From the NCBI RefSeq assembly GCF_014203705.1, contig NZ_JACHJR010000001.1, positions 4,960,001 through 5,024,000 on the forward strand: a DNA stretch of 64,000 bases, in the 5' to 3' direction. The translations under genes were made by a program, and so were the position numbers. A model generated the notes under the pieces. That model ran no database searches. It was not told the origin of the DNA and saw only the letters and a program-made list of their open reading frames with translations. This document shows, piece by piece, positions 60,196 to 64,000 of this stretch; positions within the stretch are counted from its first letter, which is position 1, and each line of letters begins with the position of its first letter. The stretch comes from Kitasatospora gansuensis (GTDB lineage: Bacteria > Actinomycetota > Actinomycetes > Streptomycetales > Streptomycetaceae).

Positions 60196-61151
60196 GACCG
60201 GACCTGCTCGGCCAGCTCCAGCGCGGCGCGGGCCATCTCGGCGGTGGCCGGGACGTCGGTCATCAGCAGCGGGATCGCCCGGCAGCTGATCCCGGCGGCC
60301 TCGACCGCGGCCACGGCCTCGGCGTCGGCGGTGTCCACCAGCCACCCGTCGAGCAGTCCGGAGCCGTAGTGCAGCGCCACCGCCTCGGCGGTGGCCTCGA
60401 CGCCGACCGCCGCCAGCACCTTGTCGGCCATGCCGCGCACCGGCGCCCCGCCGATGATCGGGGAGAGCCCGACCACGGGGGCGGCGGCGTCGCTGACGGC
60501 CTGTCGGATGCCGGGGACGGCCAGGATGGTGCCGATGGAGACCACCGGGTTGGACGGCGGGAGCAGGATCACGTCCGCCGCGGCGATCGCCTCCAGCACG
60601 CCGGGGGCGGGCTTGGCGGTCTCGGCGCCGACCGGGACGATCGCCTCGGCGGCCACGGCGGCGTGCAGCTTGACCCAGTACTCCTGGAAGTGCACCACCC
60701 GGGGCCCGGACTCATCGGTGATCTTGACGTGCGTCTCGACCCGGTCGTCGGTCATCGGCAGCAGCCGCACCCCGGGCTGCCAGCGGTCGCAGAGCGCCTC
60801 GGTGACGGCGCTCAGCGGGTAGCCCGCGCCGAGCATCTGGGTCCGCACGATGTGGGTGGCGAAGTCCCGGTCGCCGAGGCCGAACCACTCGGGCCCGACG
60901 CCGTACGCCTTCAGCTCCTCCTTGACCGACCAGGTCTCGTCGGCCCGGCCCCAGCCCTGTTCCTCGTGGATGCCACCGCCGAGGGTGTACATCACGGTGT
61001 CCAGGTCGGGGCAGACCTTGAGACCGAAGAGGTGGATGTCGTCGCCGGTGTTGCCGATGACGGTGATCTCGTCCTGAGGGCCGGTCAGCTCACGGAGTCC
61101 GCGCAGGAAACGCGCTCCACCGATCCCGCCTGCCAGTGCCACGATGCGCAT
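60192..61151 (-). CDS. fbiA: 2-phospho-L-lactate/phosphoenolpyruvyl transferase for F420 (FbiA/CofD)
   Basis: This 319-residue enzyme joins 7,8-didemethyl-8-hydroxy-5-deazariboflavin (Fo) with an activated phosphoenolpyruvyl or lactyl group in F420 synthesis. CofD hallmarks are the N-terminal [37 protein letters not shown], and [17 protein letters not shown] 61151 is the family start. It is the first gene of the fbiA-fbiB operon. F420 serves redox enzymes in secondary metabolism and elsewhere; fbiC and fbiD are not in the window. Confidence 0.96.
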   Translation of the reverse strand: MRIVALAGGIGGARFLRGLRELTGPQDEITVIGNTGDDIHLFGLKVCPDLDTVMYTLGGGIHEEQGWGRADETWSVKEELKAYGVGPEWFGLGDRDFATHIVRTQMLGAGYPLSAVTEALCDRWQPGVRLLPMTDDRVETHVKITDESGPRVVHFQEYWVKLHAAVAAEAIVPVGAETAKPAPGVLEAIAAADVILLPPSNPVVSIGTILAVPGIRQAVSDAAAPVVGLSPIIGGAPVRGMADKVLAAVGVEATAEAVALHYGSGLLDGWLVDTADAEAVAAVEAAGISCRAIPLLMTDVPATAEMARAALELAEQVRS

Positions 61152-61211
61152 GCGCTCATCCTGCCAGGCGGGCCGGTGGCTCCGGGCCGGGGCCCGGTCG
61201 TAGGGCGAGGG

Positions 61212-61811
61212 TCAGTGCGTCTCGACGCGGGCCTCGGGGGCGACCGCGCCGCCGTACTGGTTCATCTCGACCAGGCCGGGGGAGTACAGGTGGATCGAGA
61301 CGGCGGGTTCCAGCGAGGCGTTGACCACCTCGTGCAGGTACCCGGCCGAGAACACCCGCTGGCCGCCCGGGCGGAGCGGGCGGGTGCCCTCACCGGCGTG
61401 CGTGAGGGAGCGCTCGACCAGCTCGCCCTGAAGCACCGTCATCACACCGGAGGACTGGCCGTGGTCGTGGAACCCGCTGCTCTGGCCGGGCAGCCAGCTG
61501 AGCAGCCAGACCTCGTAGCCGGGGCCGGTCTCCAGCCGGGCGTACCAGCGGGTGAGCGCGTCGTAGCGGACCAGCGGCTCCCAGCGGGAGCGGTCGGCCG
61601 CGATCTCGCGGACCAGCTGGGCGTAGCCGGCCACGGTGCTGGGGTGCTGCGGCAGGTCGGTGCGGGCCAGGTGCGGGAAGGCCAGCGGGTCGCCGGCGAT
61701 GGAGACGTCGCTCAGCCCGTCGGTCCACCGGGGGGCCGGTACGGCCACGGTGGCGAGGGCGGAGTGCTTGGCACGGTCTCGGTTGCGCTTGCGGAAGCGG
61801 GGCATTCGCAT
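61212..61811 (-). CDS. Cysteine dioxygenase
   Basis: This 199-residue cupin oxidises cysteine to cysteine sulfinate with non-heme iron. Iron ligands are seen in SGFHDHGQSSGVMTVLQGEL (His pair) and SAGYLHEVVNAS (third His); the SVSIHLYSPGL-like segment is present as AVSIHLYSPGL. An N-terminal Arg/Lys-rich stretch (about 20 residues) precedes the fold. ATG 61811 has GAGG 9 bases upstream; ATG 61805 is an alternative. GAGGATTCCTC around that site is itself palindromic. A Cys-rich leader peptide lies upstream, and the gene is 60 bases from fbiA on the same strand. Confidence 0.92.
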   Translation of the reverse strand: MRMPRFRKRNRDRAKHSALATVAVPAPRWTDGLSDVSIAGDPLAFPHLARTDLPQHPSTVAGYAQLVREIAADRSRWEPLVRYDALTRWYARLETGPGYEVWLLSWLPGQSSGFHDHGQSSGVMTVLQGELVERSLTHAGEGTRPLRPGGQRVFSAGYLHEVVNASLEPAVSIHLYSPGLVEMNQYGGAVAPEARVETH

Positions 61812-61930
61812 GGGAGGAATCCTCGGAGCGGCTGGTCGGCGGGAGATTCAGCCGAACCGCGGGATTCAGGGGGGACTGTCGCGCGGGCGGCCTCGATGTT
61901 CCTGGGCGGCGCGCGGTGGGACGCGAGCGC

Positions 61931-62023
61931 CTAGATACAGGAACAGAGGCGACAACAGAGCGAGCTCGCGGCAGCACCGAGCAGCGCCTGGCGGCGGCTC
62001 CGGGTGATGGCGAACTCTGACAT
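61931..62023 (-). CDS. Cys-rich leader peptide upstream of cysteine dioxygenase
   Basis: A 30-codon frame runs from ATG 62023 to TAG 61931-61933. It begins MSEFAITRSRRQALLG and ends SSLCCRLCSCI, with four Cys codons in the last eight. The Arg-rich middle and Cys-containing end resemble the leader peptides found before sulfur genes in actinobacteria, such as the one at 33561. It lies 119 bases before the dioxygenase ATG. No clear ribosome binding site precedes it, so it may be translated from a nearly leaderless mRNA. Its Cys codons probably sense charged Cys-tRNA. Confidence 0.78.
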   Translation of the reverse strand: MSEFAITRSRRQALLGAAASSLCCRLCSCI

Positions 62024-62107
62024 GCGTGCAAGGAGACCGCACGAGGGGTCCGAGTGTCAAGCCAACTCTGGGACATTCAGGGCAGATCACTCCTGAACTA
62101 CCGGATG

Positions 62108-62123
62108 GGGTGATAAATCACCC
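62108..62123. promoter_or_regulatory. GGGTGAT-AA-ATCACCC palindrome upstream of cysteine dioxygenase
   Basis: This perfect 7-2-7 palindrome lies 85 bases before the leader-peptide ATG and about 250 bases upstream of the whiB promoter. Its form and AT-rich centre are those of a dimeric repressor or activator site. By position it more likely controls the dioxygenase. Confidence 0.5.
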
Positions 62124-62375
62124 TTGATGTTTCGATGTGAAGATCGCCGGGAAGGCAGCCGGTGACCAGGCAACCAGCGCGATCCGTTCCGGCGTCCCCC
62201 CGTTCGGGGGGTGGTCGGGGCGACGGTGTGTCAGGTTGACTGCCTGTCAGGCGGTGGGTGGTTCCGGATGATTGAGGCCCATCAGGGCGGGAAATCCTGG
62301 ATGTCCGGATATGTACACTTATCGTAGTGCCTTGGTTCCGGGGAGTGAATCCTCGGCCCAATACCAGAGCTCGGC

Positions 62376-62405
62376 TTGACTGGGCCAGAGTGACGCACAT
62401 GTAAT
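62376..62405 (+). promoter_or_regulatory. Sigma-HrdB-type promoter of whiB
   Basis: TTGACT (62376-62381) and TGTAAT (62400-62405) are separated by 18 bases and fit a vegetative promoter. Transcription would start near 62412, giving a leader of about 70 bases before the whiB ATG. Confidence 0.6.
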
Positions 62406-62411
62406 TTCACT
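62389..62411 (+). promoter_or_regulatory. Candidate BldD site over the whiB promoter
   Basis: AGTGA (62389-62393) and TCACT (62407-62411) face each other across the spacer and -10 of the whiB promoter. BldD sites contain AGTGA and TCACC-like half-sites, and whiB is an established BldD target in S. coelicolor. The match is by eye. Confidence 0.45.
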
Positions 62412-62482
62412 CGTGTCGTTCCGCCGCTCCAGGCAACGGCAACACCACGGGGACGCCAAAAGGGGCAGAGGAGGCGCGCCAG

Positions 62483-62755
62483 ATGAGCGAGCTCTTTGAG
62501 CTGTTGATCGGTGAGGGCATCGAAGAGGACGAAGAGGAACTCGGTTGGCAGGAGCGCGCGCTGTGCGCTCAGACCGACCCGGAGTCCTTCTTCCCGGAGA
62601 AGGGCGGCTCCACCCGCGAGGCGAAGAAGGTCTGCCTCGCCTGCGAGGTCCGGTCCGAGTGCCTCGAGTACGCGCTGAACAACGACGAGCGTTTCGGTAT
62701 CTGGGGTGGCCTCTCCGAGCGCGAGCGCCGTCGGCTCAAGAAGAGCGCGGTCTGA
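62483..62755 (+). CDS. whiB: Developmental transcription factor WhiB
   Basis: This 90-residue Wbl protein has four conserved Cys (C28, C51, C54, C60) that hold a [4Fe-4S] cluster, the GIWGG turn and the basic C-terminus RERRRLKKSAV. The segment CAQTDPESFFPEKGGSTREAKKVCLACEVRSECLEYAL, seen here in full, marks the WhiB clade itself rather than other Wbl proteins. With WhiA it switches on sporulation septation genes in aerial hyphae. The acidic N-terminus is a little longer than in S. coelicolor. GAGGAGG precedes ATG 62483. In synteny it corresponds to SCO3034. Confidence 0.97.
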   Translation: MSELFELLIGEGIEEDEEELGWQERALCAQTDPESFFPEKGGSTREAKKVCLACEVRSECLEYALNNDERFGIWGGLSERERRRLKKSAV

Positions 62756-62952
62756 CCGGGCCGTCATCCACTGGTCCCACACCAGTTCTGTGCAGCGCCT
62801 CACCGACGACGGTGGGGCGCTTTCGCATTCTCCCGAGCCGTCTCCACACACTCCGGGCGCGAGCCCGCCACCTGGAGCCGTTAGTGTGGTGCGCCACCTG
62901 ACTTCGCCGTTCTCGGCCGCGTCCACTGAGAAGCTTGGGGCCCACGCACTCG

Positions 62953-64000
62953 ATGACCGTCTACAGCCACCAGAGCGGCTTCTCCGCAACCCGGCCGCCC
63001 GCGTACCCGCGCCACCTGGTCACCGCCGTGATCGTCTCGCACGACGGCGCCCGCTGGCTCCCGCAGGCCCTCGCCGGGCTGCTCGGCCAGGACCGGCAGG
63101 TGCAGCGGATCCTCGCCGTGGACACCGGCTCCACCGACACCTCGCCGCAGCTGCTCCAGGACACCCTCGGTGACTGGCTGCCCGAGAGCGGGCCGCTGAT
63201 CCTCGGCCGCCGCTCCGGCTTCGGCAACGCCGTCGGCCAGGCCGTCTTCAACAGCCCGCCGCTGCGCCCCGAGGACCTCCCGTACAGCCTCGACCCGTCC
63301 GGCTACGACCCGGTCACCGGTGGCTGGGACGACTTCGGCGACCCGCTCGGCGCCGAGGACGACCTCGGCCGGGGCGGCCCGCGCGAGACCCAGCCGGTCG
63401 AGTGGCTCTGGCTGCTGCACGACGACTGCGAGCCGCAGACCGACGCCCTGCGCCGGCTGCTCCAGGTCGCCGACTCCACCCCGACCGCCGCGGTGGTCGG
63501 CCCCAAGCTGCGCAGCTGGTACGACCGCCGGCAGCTGCTCGAAGTGGGCGTCACCATCGCCCGCTCCGGCCGCCGTTGGACCGGCCTGGACCGCCGCGAG
63601 CAGGACCAGGGCCAGCACGACCAGGTCCGTCCGGTGCTCGCCGTCTCCACCGCGGGCATGCTGGTCCGGCGCGACGTCTTCGAGGAGCTCGGCGGCTTCG
63701 ACAAGGCGCTGCCGCTGATGCGCGACGACACCGACTTCTGCTGGCGGGTCAACGCGGCCGGCCACCGGGTGGTGGTCGCCCCCGACGCGGTGCTCCGGCA
63801 CGCCGAGGCGGCCAGCCGCGAGCGCCGCGCGATCGACTGCGGCGCCGCCCACCCGCACCGGGTCGACAAGGCCGGCGCGGTCTACACCCTGCTGGCCAAC
63901 TCCAAGGGCCTGCTGTTCCCGTACGTCCTGCTCCGGCTGGTGCTCGGCACGCTGTTCCGGGTGCTGGTCAACGTGGTCGGCAAGGACCCCAAGCAGGCCT
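62953..64000 (+). CDS. Family 2 glycosyltransferase, N-terminal part (cut by window edge)
   Basis: The frame from ATG 62953 is open to the right edge (349 codons). The GT-A fold is seen in HLVTAVIVSHDGARWLPQALAG, LAVDTGSTDTS, a long loop with Gly/Asp-rich insert (about 105-140), the metal site LWLLHDDCEPQ and a second motif DTDFCWRVNAAGHRV. The last residues (FPYVLLRLVLGTLFRVLVNVVG) start a membrane region. In streptomycetes the gene next to whiB encodes a very large glycosyltransferase with many helices, probably for a cell-wall polymer; the rest is outside the window. Confidence 0.9.
   Translation, partial: MTVYSHQSGFSATRPPAYPRHLVTAVIVSHDGARWLPQALAGLLGQDRQVQRILAVDTGSTDTSPQLLQDTLGDWLPESGPLILGRRSGFGNAVGQAVFNSPPLRPEDLPYSLDPSGYDPVTGGWDDFGDPLGAEDDLGRGGPRETQPVEWLWLLHDDCEPQTDALRRLLQVADSTPTAAVVGPKLRSWYDRRQLLEVGVTIARSGRRWTGLDRREQDQGQHDQVRPVLAVSTAGMLVRRDVFEELGGFDKALPLMRDDTDFCWRVNAAGHRVVVAPDAVLRHAEAASRERRAIDCGAAHPHRVDKAGAVYTLLANSKGLLFPYVLLRLVLGTLFRVLVNVVGKDPKQA

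Larger units (their letters stand above)
62024..62482. other. 459-base intergenic region between the cysteine dioxygenase leader and whiB
   Basis: No gene was found. From left to right it holds the palindrome at 62108-62123, a CCCCCC-GTTC-GGGGGG hairpin at 62196-62211, a TTGACT without a good partner at 62236, AT-rich TATGTACACTTATCG near 62310-62324, and the whiB promoter at 62376-62405. Two divergent transcription units, dioxygenase and whiB, start from it. Confidence 0.6.

Noticed and set aside
1-64000. CRISPR arrays, tRNA or rRNA genes
   Set aside because: No regularly spaced repeats, no tRNA-like GTTCGANNC context with acceptor stem and no rRNA signature were seen on reading; a covariance search would be needed to be certain.

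Overview
The window is very GC-rich chromosomal DNA. Its genes show strong third-position GC bias, GTG starts are common, and many neighbours are joined by 4-base GTGA or ATGA overlaps. A developmental whiB gene, the coenzyme F420 genes fbiA and fbiB, and a renal-dipeptidase homologue next to purE/purK identify it as the chromosome core of Streptomyces or a close relative such as Kitasatospora. From memory, much of the order matches the S. coelicolor block that holds whiB (SCO3034), Sco3058 and the hut genes, read in the opposite direction. No tRNA, rRNA, CRISPR array or complete prophage was seen.

Left part (1-12.4 kb): a GlxA-like regulator cut by the left edge, an MBL-fold hydrolase, a two-component system (response regulator frameshifted) divergent from an MMPL exporter, fdhD, and a histidine-utilisation cluster. 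The hut genes are hutU, an M20 amidohydrolase, hutF and, after a terminator and a dispersed repeat, hutI. The pathway implied is urocanate to imidazolonepropionate to formiminoglutamate to N-formylglutamate to glutamate.

Second part (12.4-25.8 kb): a POT peptide transporter and the collapsed fossil of a second one, a two-component system, a GtrA protein, purK-purE, a TAXI solute-binding lipoprotein facing a kinase/regulator pair and a dicarboxylate-type MFS permease, then a membrane dipeptidase and a DUF1028 protein.

Third part (25.8-38.6 kb): UDP-glucose dehydrogenase, the first three of seven LytR-CpsA-Psr (LCP) ligases, an acyl-CoA dehydrogenase, a serine-acetyltransferase-like protein, a leader-peptide-controlled ssuE flavin reductase, a MacB/FtsX-type ABC exporter and an EF-hand protein.

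Fourth part (38.6-44.3 kb) looks like a small accessory island: a decayed TnpB element, an alpha/beta hydrolase, a Uma2 nuclease, and an asnB plus thiolase-like pair whose thiolase lacks two canonical catalytic residues.

Right part (44.3-64 kb): four more LCP genes among a glycosyltransferase, a sugar N-acetyltransferase and a secreted amidase (a cell-wall glycopolymer neighbourhood), an AlkA glycosylase behind an inverted-repeat element, a muralytic SLT-CHAP protein behind an attenuator-like hairpin, fbiB-fbiA, cysteine dioxygenase with a Cys-rich leader peptide, whiB, and a glycosyltransferase cut by the right edge.

The observations most worth following are the Cys-rich leader in front of a cysteine-degrading enzyme, the TAXI protein/two-component/permease module whose TAXI gene carries a TTA codon at codon 2, the altered thiolase next to asnB, the mutually exclusive hairpins before the SLT-CHAP gene, and the repeat elements at 11.05, 25.27 and 56.35 kb.
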